Shown piece after piece: positions 19,575 through 31,001 of a stretch of DNA of 64,000 nt (positions within the stretch are counted from its first letter, which is position 1; each line of letters begins with the position of its first letter). Source of the stretch: Acidobacteriota bacterium (GTDB lineage Bacteria; Acidobacteriota; Blastocatellia; RBC074); NCBI GenBank assembly GCA_016710075.1, contig JADJLO010000001.1, positions 124,001 to 188,000 on the forward strand, in the 5' to 3' direction. The notes under the pieces are model-generated. The model saw only the letters and a list, made by a program, of their open reading frames with translations, did no database searches and was not told where the DNA came from. Both the position numbers and the translations under genes were made by a program.

Positions 19575-20962
19575 TTATCCGCTGAACCAACCGCCGCCGC
19601 TTCGTCCGTAAGAGCCTGATCTGCCCGGACGCGTTCCGGTTACCCGCCCGTTTTGCGCAACCCTGACGCTCGTGCGTCCGAATCCGCTTGGTCTGGTCTT
19701 GCCAATGCCCGTTGAACTGCCGATCCTCGCTGCGCTGAACATCGTCGGCCGACTCGCCGGTCTGTAAGCTGGAGGATTAAAGCTCGGTCCTGAAGTGGGG
19801 CGGGGAAGCGGCACGCTGCGGCCACCCTGGACAACTACGACCTGGCGTGGCGTGCTGTAGTAATAGTGACTGTAAAACCACCAGTGCGAATATGGTGAGC
19901 CGCCATAATAGTAATGACGATGAGTGACGGTAGAGCCATCGGTTGTTCCAGTAGCGGAACTTTTTGATGCGACGACCGGCTCATCAAAAGGTTGAAAATC
20001 AGACAACCGCAGCATGCGGGTGGCGAGACCATTCTTCTGCCAGTCGACGAACTCCTCATTGAGATCGTCGAGCTCCTGCGTTTGAAGCTGATCCTTTACC
20101 AGATAGAGGACCTGTTTGATGCCGCGCTGCTTGAGCTGATCCGCAGTGGGCAGCTTCGCCAGATAGCGATTGTCGAACTGATTGTCTTCGTTCGTATACG
20201 GTGTCAGCCGTGTGCTGTCCAGCAGTATTATGACCGGGGCATTATCCGCCAGTTTTGATTTCTTCTCCTCGATTTCGTTTGCGTAATAAACCATTGCAGC
20301 AAGCGTTTCGTGGGATCTGACAACCCCAGGGGATGAGGCCAGTTGTCGAATGCCGGGACGACCTGAGCGATATCCGCCATGGCAGCTCCAACTGCCACCG
20401 ATGCCGGGCCCGGAAGATCACAAACAATCAAAGTCTGATTGGCATCCGCTGTCTGAGAAAGCAGATTCCTCAATCCTTCCGTTCTCTGGTAACAATCGTT
20501 CATGAGCGCGGTGTTGATTGGCCTGATCTGAGCATTGAGCGAAGGTTGAGCGAGAGATTGAATCAGCGTGGGAACAAAGAAGGGCTGGAGCGCCGAGCTG
20601 CGCGGCTGATAGATCGATATCAAAAAATTCGGATCGTATGCGCTCCAGGTTTTCTGAACGCTGTCGATCGCCGTCAGCCCTTCATTGAAAACAAGAAGCT
20701 TCCCGGTCGATCCGACATTCCATCCCTCTTTCTTCTGGAGATCCAGCGAATCAGCGGAAATCTCGGACTCATCGTCATTCGAAACTTTGTAAATGCTGAT
20801 GCCGGCAGCACCGAGAACCGCAGTCCAGGCCAGACCTTTACCCACACTGCGACGTGTCAGCTGTTTATTGAACCAGCCGGCCAGAGGCGCCTCACCTGGC
20901 CCCGTCGCCCTCACTGTCTGAGCCGATACCTGATTCTTCTTCTCTTTGGTTCTTTTTCCCAT
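19575..20962 (-). CDS. Membrane-anchored protein of unknown function with Tyr/His-rich and Ser/Gly/Arg-rich tail (one frame break)
   Basis: I do not recognise this 462-residue protein. Its N-terminus is basic (MGKRTKEKKN). One hydrophobic segment follows (GKGLAWTAVLGAAGISIY, residues about 40-58), then a globular part that alternates strand and helix (LLVFNEGLTAIDSV, TLIVCDLPGPASVAVG). The frame breaks at the C-run 20324-20327; with one base restored it reads PLGVVRSHETLAAMVYY and continues to NAPVIILLDSTRLTPY and KQVLYLVKDQL. The tail holds HRHYYYGGSPYSHWWFYSHYYY and a disordered Ser/Gly/Arg/Pro stretch ending GRSGGGWFSG. It is fourth of five genes, 18 bp after the PEGA gene. Confidence 0.7.
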
Positions 20963-20980
20963 AATAAAAAGTTCCGCTGA

Positions 20981-22432
20981 CTATTTGACGGAAATCGGCT
21001 CCAGACTGAAATCGTCTACGATAAACGATTCTCCGAACAGGGAGCGGAATCCGAATGTTCCATAAAGAAATTTCTCTTTTGTATCAGTCGTGTCCGTCCA
21101 GATGCCGAGGTCATTGGTCTCACCCGTATCGTTCGAGGTGATCGTGTGTTTGACCATAAAGCCCTGAACATTGACGCTGATCGTATAAGAAGTCTTCGTG
21201 TTCAGATCCACCAGCAGCGGGATTGGCGTGCTGACCTCCACCGGAGCCCCCCCGTCCCTGACCAGATATGTGTAGAACCTGTTGCGGGTGGCATTCGTGG
21301 AGCTCGGGCCGGAAAGATGGAAAAGATAGTAGTTCATTCCCTTGCTGTCAGCTCTTACCACCCATGTCGCGCCTTTCCCATCATTGAGCCAGATGGTGAA
21401 GTTGGTCTGAAAATCCCTGTATGTCTTGCCTTTGACATATCCAATCTTCTCGCCTTTGATCTCGAGACGTTTGTTTCTGGCGTCGGATTGAATTTTCCAC
21501 TCAGGCGGGGACTCCCAAAGCGAGAGGTTATCGAAGAAATCCGTCACTCCGGCTGAAGTGACAATCGGATCGAGTTTAACCGAAATAGTCTTCGGGCCGG
21601 CGGTCAGAAGTTGTCTGATAGACCATGTCTGGTAACCAAGCAGCTCTGCGCTGATGCTGTGTTCAGCGGCCTGCTCTACTTGATAATCTATCTGGACGCT
21701 GCCGCTGTTTGAAATTCTGCCTTTAAAGGCTCCATCGATCAGGATGTTGGCCCCGGCGGGGCCTTCAAACGTGAGCTTGGCGACGCGGACCAGAATGGTC
21801 TTGATCGGGAAAAATCTGACCTCGCTTCCCGCCACGAGATTGCCGAGCGGAACCCGATAATCATTGTATTCCGGATGCCGCACCAGCAGCGTGTGATTGC
21901 CCGGAACCAGATTGTCGAGGAGCACGAATTCTTTCTGATCCGCCCTGGCCTGAAGCTTATCGTCGATAAAAACTTCGGCATCTTGTGGCAGCCCCGGAAG
22001 CTCCAGCCTGGCATACTGAGCGTTGAGTTTGATCCGTATCGTGTTGGATGCCCTGATCGCCCCTGTTGTGGCCCTCGCACTCAGATAACCGGGAAAGGTC
22101 GCCTTGACCGAGTAATTCTGGCCGCGACGCAACTCGAATTCCACCTGCCCGCTCTCGCCATCGGCCTTCCCCTCCTCAACAACTTTTCCTTTTGAATCGT
22201 AGACGGCGACATTGCCGGCGATGATCGGATCGAGCACGACAACCAGCACCCCCTTCGTCCCGACGCTGGCCTTTCTGCTGGCCGTCACTGTTTCGTTGGC
22301 CGCGCGCTCCCTTGGCTTGACCACCGTGTATTCACGCTGGGCCATGACGGTAGTCACGCAGATAGTTGTCCAGATTGTTGAAAGGAGGATAAATGACCTG
22401 ATGACAACGCGAGCTTTTGAGTTAGACATCAT
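20981..22432 (-). CDS. Exported PEGA-domain protein with C-terminal lectin/DUF1080-like beta-sandwich
   Basis: The 483-residue protein has a signal peptide (FILLSTIWTTICVTTVMAQ). Next are repeated PEGA-like surface modules (GVLVVVLDPIIAGNVAVYDSKG, EVFIDDKLQARADQKEF, NHTLLVRHPEY, ANILIDGAFKGRISNSG), each presenting a short beta-hairpin. The C-terminal 170 residues (FFDNLSLWESPPEWKIQ… to FIVDDFSLEPISV) look like a concanavalin-type sandwich. PEGA domains often accompany bacterial Ser/Thr kinases. Here the gene follows the kinase by 40 bp, which fits an exported partner of the kinase's outer domain. No enzymatic motif is seen. Confidence 0.75.
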   Translation of the reverse strand: MMSNSKARVVIRSFILLSTIWTTICVTTVMAQREYTVVKPRERAANETVTASRKASVGTKGVLVVVLDPIIAGNVAVYDSKGKVVEEGKADGESGQVEFELRRGQNYSVKATFPGYLSARATTGAIRASNTIRIKLNAQYARLELPGLPQDAEVFIDDKLQARADQKEFVLLDNLVPGNHTLLVRHPEYNDYRVPLGNLVAGSEVRFFPIKTILVRVAKLTFEGPAGANILIDGAFKGRISNSGSVQIDYQVEQAAEHSISAELLGYQTWSIRQLLTAGPKTISVKLDPIVTSAGVTDFFDNLSLWESPPEWKIQSDARNKRLEIKGEKIGYVKGKTYRDFQTNFTIWLNDGKGATWVVRADSKGMNYYLFHLSGPSSTNATRNRFYTYLVRDGGAPVEVSTPIPLLVDLNTKTSYTISVNVQGFMVKHTITSNDTGETNDLGIWTDTTDTKEKFLYGTFGFRSLFGESFIVDDFSLEPISVK

Positions 22433-22472
22433 CTATTAAAATCAGACGGTATGCTGGAGTTCAATTATTATA

Positions 22473-24370
22473 TTAATTGGGACTTTTGGCGCAGCGGAAT
22501 CCCACATAATCAATCGTCCTTGTAGGGCGATTGAAGAATCTATCGGTTGCGGTCTGCTGGCTGGCAGGATTTATAAATGAACCGCCGCGGATGATTTTGT
22601 TGCCGTCATCCGGTTTGGCCTTGCTGCCTGAATAAGGCTTGTAATCCGAATCGGTCCATTCTGCGACGTTGCCTGCCATATCCATGATCCCAAAAGGGCT
22701 GGCTCCATCAGGATAGCTTCCTACGGCCTGAGGTTTTTTCAGGTTCGTTTCTCCGGCATTCGAGAATTGCGGTTTCCATTGATTCCCGTATGGGTAGAGC
22801 AGATTCTCTTTTCCTCTGGCGGCAAACTCCCATTCCTGCTCGGTGGGCAGCCTCTTGCCACGCCATTCGCAATAATCCCGGGCATCGAACCAGCTGACGT
22901 TGACGACAGGGAATTTGGCCTCACCCGGGGAATATGCTCCGTCCACCCAGTTGACTGGCGCCTGGCGTCTTTGCTGTCTGATGAATTCCGAATAGTCCTG
23001 ATTGGTTACTTCCAGCTTATCAATGTAAAAAGGCTGAACGGTCGCGCTATGTGCCGGGCTTTCGAATTCATTCCCGTCATCGCGCCCCATCTTAAAATCC
23101 CCTGCGTGATCGAGATCATCCCCGCAGGGATGCTTGAAGATGTATTCCTGTCGGTACCCGCAGGCGGTTTTTTTGTGAGCAGCGAATAGCTGACGAAGAT
23201 CGCCACCAGAACGACCGCAATCGCTCCGATCAACAAAGGCAGTTTCGATCGCAATCCGGCGGAAGCAGCCGCCCCCTGGGCGCCCGTCAATCCGTCATGG
23301 TTCCTGGATGCAATGCTGGATGCGCTGTTGTTGTAAGTTGCAACGTTAACGTTGGTCGCCATCTGCCCAGGTGCCGTGATGATGGTGTCGGTAGCCGCAA
23401 TCGTCGGCACATCGGCCTGATTGGGTCTGCCTGTGCCTCTGCCTTCAACGACAACCGTTTGCCTCGCGCCGGGCATTCGCCCGGTCAGGCGCGCCACGCC
23501 CGTATGCTCGAAATCTTCGAGGACTTCAAGGAATTGCCTCGTCGAGAGATACCGCTCGTCCGGATCCTTGTCGAGTGCTTTGAGCACGATCTTCTCAAGC
23601 TCGGGAGATATCCCCTTGTAGAATCGCGACAATGGCGGAACCGGGAGCTCGATGTGGCCACGCCGGATCTCGTAATCGGATGTCCCGTTGCCGTCATCCT
23701 CAAAAGGCACACGCGCCGTCAGCATTTCGTAAAAAACTATTCCGAGCGAATAGATGTCTGACCTCTGATCCAGCTCACGGCCACGGGCCTGCTCCGGACT
23801 CATATACTCCGGGGTCCCCGGATTGAACCCCATCTGGGTTCCACCCTTTACCCCGCGAACCTTGACGATGCCGAAATCGGTCACCTTGACCACATCATCA
23901 GGAGTCACCAGTATGTTGGCTGGTTTGAGATCGCGATGAATAATCCCCTGATGCTTGTCGCCTGTCTTGTCCGAGTAGATGAAGTTATGCGCATAATCGA
24001 TCGCTGAAAGGACCTGCTTGAAGAGTTTTATCGCGCGCGGGGCCGGGATTGGACCGGTTTCGCGCGTGATCATCTTGCGCAGGTCTCGACCCGGCACGTA
24101 CTCCATGACTATGCAGGTCGTGTCTCCGCTGGCGATGAAATCGTAGACCCTCACGATGTTGGGATGATCGAGCTGCGACTGGATGTAGGCCTCTCGCTCC
24201 AGCCGGTCGCGCAGATGCTCGATCTGCTTGGGACTGAAATCCTCGGTCCGGATGGTCTTGATGATGACCTCTCGCGCCAGTCGGGTATGTCTGCCGAGGT
24301 ATAGCTCCCCCATACCGCCTTCACCAAACGGGCTGACTACCTCATAGTTTCCGATTATGCGTCCTAGCAT
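22473..24370 (-). CDS. Ser/Thr protein kinase with transmembrane helix and extracytoplasmic FGE-sulfatase domain (one frame break)
   Basis: The N-terminal PknB-like kinase shows the glycine loop GEGGMGELYLG (residues 16-26), ATP-binding Lys38 in VIIKTI, the catalytic loop HRDLKPANILV, DFG in VTDFGIVKV, and GTPEYMSPEQARG. All key residues are present, so it should be active. A transmembrane helix (PLLIGAIAVVLVAIFVSYSLL) lies near residues 375-397. The frame breaks at the C-run 23099-23102. One more base joins PAGMISI to GDFKMGRDDGNEFESP and an FGE-sulfatase/SUMF1 fold: KLEVTNQDYSEFI, RLPTEQEWEFAARG, MAGNVAEWTD, IIRGGSFINP, VGFRCAKSP. This fold probably works as a ligand-binding sensor. The merged protein has 632 residues. 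Restored frame is an inference. Confidence 0.88.
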
Positions 24371-24455
24371 GAATGATTATCTTAGCGAATCTTGATGATT
24401 TTGTCTTAAATCACTGAAATCGAACTTCAATCCCTCTGATGCCCGGATGAGAATC

Positions 24456-25250
24456 TCACCACCTCGAGGATTTCTTGAAATTCAAAACACAGTCTTTGCC
24501 GGGCAGGTTGACCGTTATCAGGAACTTGCCGATCTTCAATCTGTCCCCTTCGTTCAACTCCACCGGCGGCTGATCAGCCTCGATTCGCCGATCATTGATA
24601 ATTGTGCCGTTTGCACTGCCCATATCGTGCACGAAATACTTCCCGTCGATCCTCTCGATCATCGAGTGCTGCCTCGAAATGTTCTCGTCATCGAGGACCA
24701 GTTGATTGTCCATCTTGCGCCCAATGATAACCTTGTTCTCACTCAGTGGTTGCGTCACACCCTCTTCGATCCCTTTAATCACGATTTGAGGACCCATTTC
24801 CAGAAAGAGTGGACTGCTTTGCGGGAGCGTACTCTTGCACTCAAGGTTGCTTGTGTTGATTCCTGAACTGATCTTGACGAGGATGAAATTGCGCCCGGTC
24901 CGGATCTCGTCCCCCTCACGCAATTGAATCTCTCTGTTGACTCGCTCTCCATTCACCCAGGTGCCGTTCCTGCTGCTGTCTTTGAGCACGTAAATGTTGC
25001 CGTATCTCGAAATAATGCAGTGCACACGCGATACCGTGTCCCCGTCAAGAATGATGTCGCAGCTCTCGTCACGGCCAATGGATGTTGTCTCTTTGGTGAT
25101 GACGTACCCCGTGCGGCCGGAACAAAGGCCACCCGTGAAAACCAGACTCACTCTCGGCACAGGCATGCTGACGGTTTCTCTACCCCTGCCAAAATTGCCG
25201 GCCACACCCGCATCCTGAGGAATTGTTAAATCGTTTTTTTGGCCAATCAC
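24456..25250 (-). CDS. Twin FHA-domain protein
   Basis: The 264-residue protein holds two forkhead-associated domains. The first has SIGRDESCDIIL, VSRVHCIISR and DSSRNGTWVNG; the second has IIGRKMDNQLVL, ISRQHSMIER and DMGSANGTIIND. Arg, Ser, His and Asn residues that bind phosphothreonine are kept in both. Soluble and presumably cytoplasmic, it is a natural reader of the kinase encoded 85 bp downstream. The first in-frame start is GTG at 25250 with a weak ribosome site; ATG at 25166 is also possible and would leave both domains intact. Confidence 0.88.
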   Translation of the reverse strand: MIGQKNDLTIPQDAGVAGNFGRGRETVSMPVPRVSLVFTGGLCSGRTGYVITKETTSIGRDESCDIILDGDTVSRVHCIISRYGNIYVLKDSSRNGTWVNGERVNREIQLREGDEIRTGRNFILVKISSGINTSNLECKSTLPQSSPLFLEMGPQIVIKGIEEGVTQPLSENKVIIGRKMDNQLVLDDENISRQHSMIERIDGKYFVHDMGSANGTIINDRRIEADQPPVELNEGDRLKIGKFLITVNLPGKDCVLNFKKSSRW

Positions 25251-25276
25251 TTTTAGACTGATCCTGTAATACTATC

Positions 25277-25335
25277 AATCGATCAACAGCTTTTAAACAC
25301 CAGCTTTCGATCAACAACTTTCGATCAACAACTTT
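25277..25335. repeat. Three copies of a 14-bp repeat upstream of the FHA-kinase operon
   Basis: Two exact tandem copies of tttcgatcaacaac (25305-25318 and 25319-25332) and a diverged copy (aatcgatcaacagc, 25277-25290) lie 25-85 bp upstream of the GTG start of the FHA gene. The spacing and position fit a regulator binding array, but this is inferred from location only. Confidence 0.5.
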
Positions 25336-25966
25336 CATTAAGATCGTTCATTAAGCGTTCGTAGATTATCACGACATACTTTGATTTGGCTAGACTGACA
25401 ACAACTTACATTTGCAACGATTAGAGTTTAAAGTTTAGCAGCCCTCCCGGCGTCTTCAAATGTTCAATTACGGCCAGAAATCGTCACCTGTCAAATTCCG
25501 TCAAATGCTGTTGAGCAGGGGCCGAAACTGTGACAAAGTTTATAACATCTCACCAAACTTCGGACATTAACTTTTCAAACTGAAAAGAATGGTTGACGGA
25601 GCATAGAAACGAAGCTATTATTCAGCCTGATTCGGGCACGGACCTCAAAGCTTCTTTAAGTGGCAAAGAGATCAAAAATTAAATCTCAAAGAAGCGTTCC
25701 TTTCGCAGCCTGAACCCTGACCAGCAGGAAAATTATTTTAACGTGCCTCCTGTCGGGTCTTTATGTTTAATCATTTCGTGCGAACTTGATCGTCCCCCGT
25801 TGATGTTCTCACTGGACAACTGGGTTTTTTAACACTAATTTATTCGTCTAGCGGTGAGCCGCGCCATCGCCCCGGTGCCTGACAGGCTCTGGTGGTCTCT
25901 TTGGAACTTTTGAAAATAGAGTTATCAAGAGCAATATGGCTGACGCCGTGAGGAGAGGAGAACAGA
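25336..25966. other. Intergenic region between divergent units
   Basis: This stretch carries no convincing coding frame. It should hold the promoters of the minus-strand signalling operon and of the plus-strand gene at 25967. A strong ribosome site (gaggagaggaga) lies just before the 25967 start. I looked for a c-di-GMP riboswitch core and did not find one. Confidence 0.5.
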
Positions 25967-27112
<1,146 letters not shown>

Positions 27113-27162
27113 TGGTTGATCGATATAACTAATTCGGGCCCTGAAGCCTTACTCGACAAATT

Positions 27163-27195
27163 AAAGGAGTGTGATGAAAATTATCACACTCCTTT
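27163..27195 (+). terminator. Rho-independent terminator after the secreted protein gene
   Basis: A perfect 13-bp stem pairs aaaggagtgtgat with atcacactccttt around a 7-base loop, followed by a short T-run. It lies 50 bp after the stop at 27112. Confidence 0.88.
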
Positions 27196-27310
27196 TCCGA
27201 TAGAATCCTCAGCTTATCTCACGTATCTTCTGTGCATTCCCGGCAGGTTTTTTCTTCCCGGTAAAAAATAATTCGAAAACTTTTGAAACATTTTCAGGTT
27301 TCGAGCGTGT

Positions 27311-27375
27311 AAAAAGCGGTATTTTTCGCTTGACGGGGCGACGCCCCGGCAGCTCCGTTGAAAATACCGGTTTTT
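27311..27375. other. Long structured hairpin in the leader region of the secretion operon
   Basis: An outer stem of about 16 pairs with one mismatch joins aaaaagcggtattttt (27311-27326) to gaaaataccggttttt (27360-27375). Inside is a GC-rich hairpin, ggggcg-acgcccc. The A-run on the left and T-run on the right would make a bidirectional terminator. An RNA leader element is the alternative. It matches no riboswitch class that I can recognise. Confidence 0.5.
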
Positions 27376-27770
27376 ATGAACTGAAATTCATCAACTTCAG
27401 TCTCTCTTCTGACCCCTCATTTCGAAGAGATCTTCCTGAAGAGTTTTTCAGACCCGATCAAGGAATCAGGCATCAGATCAGGGTCGGACTGGAAGAGATA
27501 AACCGGAATAGAGATAGCTTATCCGGATAAAGTAATAAAAAGACTGCCCCCTCAAAAAGATATGAATTTCACTCAGTAGTATTTTCCTCACTCGATCGGC
27601 ATTCCATGATCGGATCAGGCGCCTGATCCGGGGCCGGATCCGGTTGCAAAAAGCCAAAATCCTTTCATGCTGAGCGAACTGAAAAAATAAGCAACAAATA
27701 AGCAAAATGAGAAGCTGAGATAAAGGTAAAGACAAGATAAGGTATAGAACAAGTAGAGAGTCTTATAGAA
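27376..27770. other. Non-coding leader upstream of gspF-like gene
   Basis: I see no supported gene here. The last 110 bp are unusually A-rich on the plus strand (runs such as aaaaaataagcaacaaataagc), consistent with an unstructured 5' untranslated region. No clear -35/-10 pair could be assigned. Confidence 0.45.
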
Positions 27771-28991
27771 ATGGCAGAATACATTTGCAGACTGGGAACA
27801 CCGGGAGGTGAAATAGTAACGCGGACGGTTGAAGGGCTGACCGAACAGGAGTTGCGGCAGCGTTTGTCCCTTGAGGGGTACCGGATCTTTACAGTCGAAA
27901 CGGCAGGCGTCATCAATGGGGTGCGATTCAGGCGTTCGGGGGACAGGACAGTCAAGATCAAGCTGGACGATTTTCTGCTTTTCAATCAGCAGCTCGCAGC
28001 ATTGATTCACGCAGGCCTTCCGGTCTTGCAGTCGGTACAGATGCTCAGGCAGCGGTCGCCGAATCCAAAGCTGCGCACGGTGCTGGCCGACGTTGAATCC
28101 AAGATCAAGTCGGGTTATGCGCTCTCCGAGGCTTTTGAGGCCCAGGGGGAGACATTCCCGAAGATCTATACGGCATCGATACTGGCAGGGGAGCGTTCGG
28201 GGAGTCTCGATGACGTGCTGCGCAGATACGTGGATTACACCAAATCCATCGCACAACTGAGAAGAAAGATCCGCGGGGCATTGACCTATCCGTTGATCCT
28301 GCTCTGTGCCGCTTTTATCCTTATCGCGGTGCTGACGACATTCGTCATTCCGCAGTTTTCATCACTCTACGAAAACATGGGAGCGGATCTGCCGGGGATC
28401 ACCGTGCTTGTTGTTGGATTATCGACGGCAATCAGGGCGAATATTTACTGGCTGGTGCCGGTAGTTAGCGGTTCATTGATCGGACTTGCGGCCTGGCGCC
28501 GCACGGAGAAGGGAAGGCGAGCGATCGACCGTTGGATTCTGAAAGTTCCGATTATTGGGGAGTTGATCAAGCAGATGACCACGGCCCAGCTGGCGAGAAG
28601 TCTGGCCACGCTTCTGGCTGGAGGCATCACGGTGGTTGAATCATTTCATATCGGTCTGGCTTCGATTACGAACCGCGAGCTGCTGCGCTCGACAGAGCCG
28701 GCGCTCTCAAAGATCAAGGAAGGAAAGCCTTTTACCGAGAGCCTGGAAGCCGCGGGATGGGTTCCTCCACTGGCTGTGGACATGATCGGGGTCGGAGAGC
28801 GATCGGGTTCATTGAGGGAGATGCTCGATGAGGTCGCGGGATTTTACGACGCCGAGACTGAAGTGAAGCTTGGTCAGTTGACGACATTTATTGAGCCGGC
28901 GATTCTGATCACGATGGGCATCGTGGTTGTCACGATTCTGCTCTCGATCTACCTTCCGCTTTTGCAGATGGTCAGCCGGCCCGGAGCTTGA
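27771..28991 (+). CDS. Type II secretion/type IV pilus inner-membrane platform protein (GspF/PilC family)
   Basis: This 406-residue protein carries two T2SSF domains: the first from LDDFLLFNQQLAALIHAGLPVLQSV, the second from TAQLARSLATLLAGGITVVESF. Hydrophobic helices include ALTYPLILLCAAFILIAVLTTFV and the C-terminal ILITMGIVVVTILLSIYLPLL. It anchors the ATPase and the pseudopilus base in the inner membrane. It is the first gene of the operon, 62 bp before the ATPase gene. Length is typical. Confidence 0.93.
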   Translation: MAEYICRLGTPGGEIVTRTVEGLTEQELRQRLSLEGYRIFTVETAGVINGVRFRRSGDRTVKIKLDDFLLFNQQLAALIHAGLPVLQSVQMLRQRSPNPKLRTVLADVESKIKSGYALSEAFEAQGETFPKIYTASILAGERSGSLDDVLRRYVDYTKSIAQLRRKIRGALTYPLILLCAAFILIAVLTTFVIPQFSSLYENMGADLPGITVLVVGLSTAIRANIYWLVPVVSGSLIGLAAWRRTEKGRRAIDRWILKVPIIGELIKQMTTAQLARSLATLLAGGITVVESFHIGLASITNRELLRSTEPALSKIKEGKPFTESLEAAGWVPPLAVDMIGVGERSGSLREMLDEVAGFYDAETEVKLGQLTTFIEPAILITMGIVVVTILLSIYLPLLQMVSRPGA

Positions 28992-29053
28992 GTGAGAGGA
29001 AACCTTAATCCGGATACCGGATCGGGAGTCTTAAAAAAGAGGTATTTAAATTA

Positions 29054-30676
<1,623 letters not shown>

Positions 30677-30684
30677 TGCAAAGG

Positions 30685-30734
30685 TGGCCTGAAGCTATTT
30701 TGGCCTGAAGCTATTATTGGCCTGAAGCTATTAT
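30685..30734. repeat. Three tandem copies of a ~17-bp repeat
   Basis: Units of tggcctgaagctatt plus one or two T/A bases begin at 30685, 30701 and 30718, just after the ATPase stop. They lie in the 325-bp gap before the secretin gene. Apart from this I see no feature there other than the ribosome site (gaagg) of the next gene. Confidence 0.7.
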
Positions 30735-31001
30735 TGGAACGATATCGTGGTTCAGGCGTTGAAGTGGCAGAGATGCGAGAGGCATCTGTCTGATCCAAAG
30801 CGACTTTTTTAAGTTCTTCGGACAGATGATTCAAATCCAGCCACCCCCATTCTGACCCCATTCAGGAGTTCTTATAATTTTTTTATCCTGAGACAGCGTC
30901 TCGGATCTGGAAACAGCCTGTTGACAGGCGATAACTGTTAAAAAAAACACTACACACACGGGGCAGAAAAGTTGCTCCCCAAAATTCAACTGAAGGTAAA
31001 C

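Noticed and set aside
27330..27530. 66-codon frame in the secretion-operon leader
   Set aside because: It begins inside the GC hairpin, lacks a ribosome site and has no known motif.
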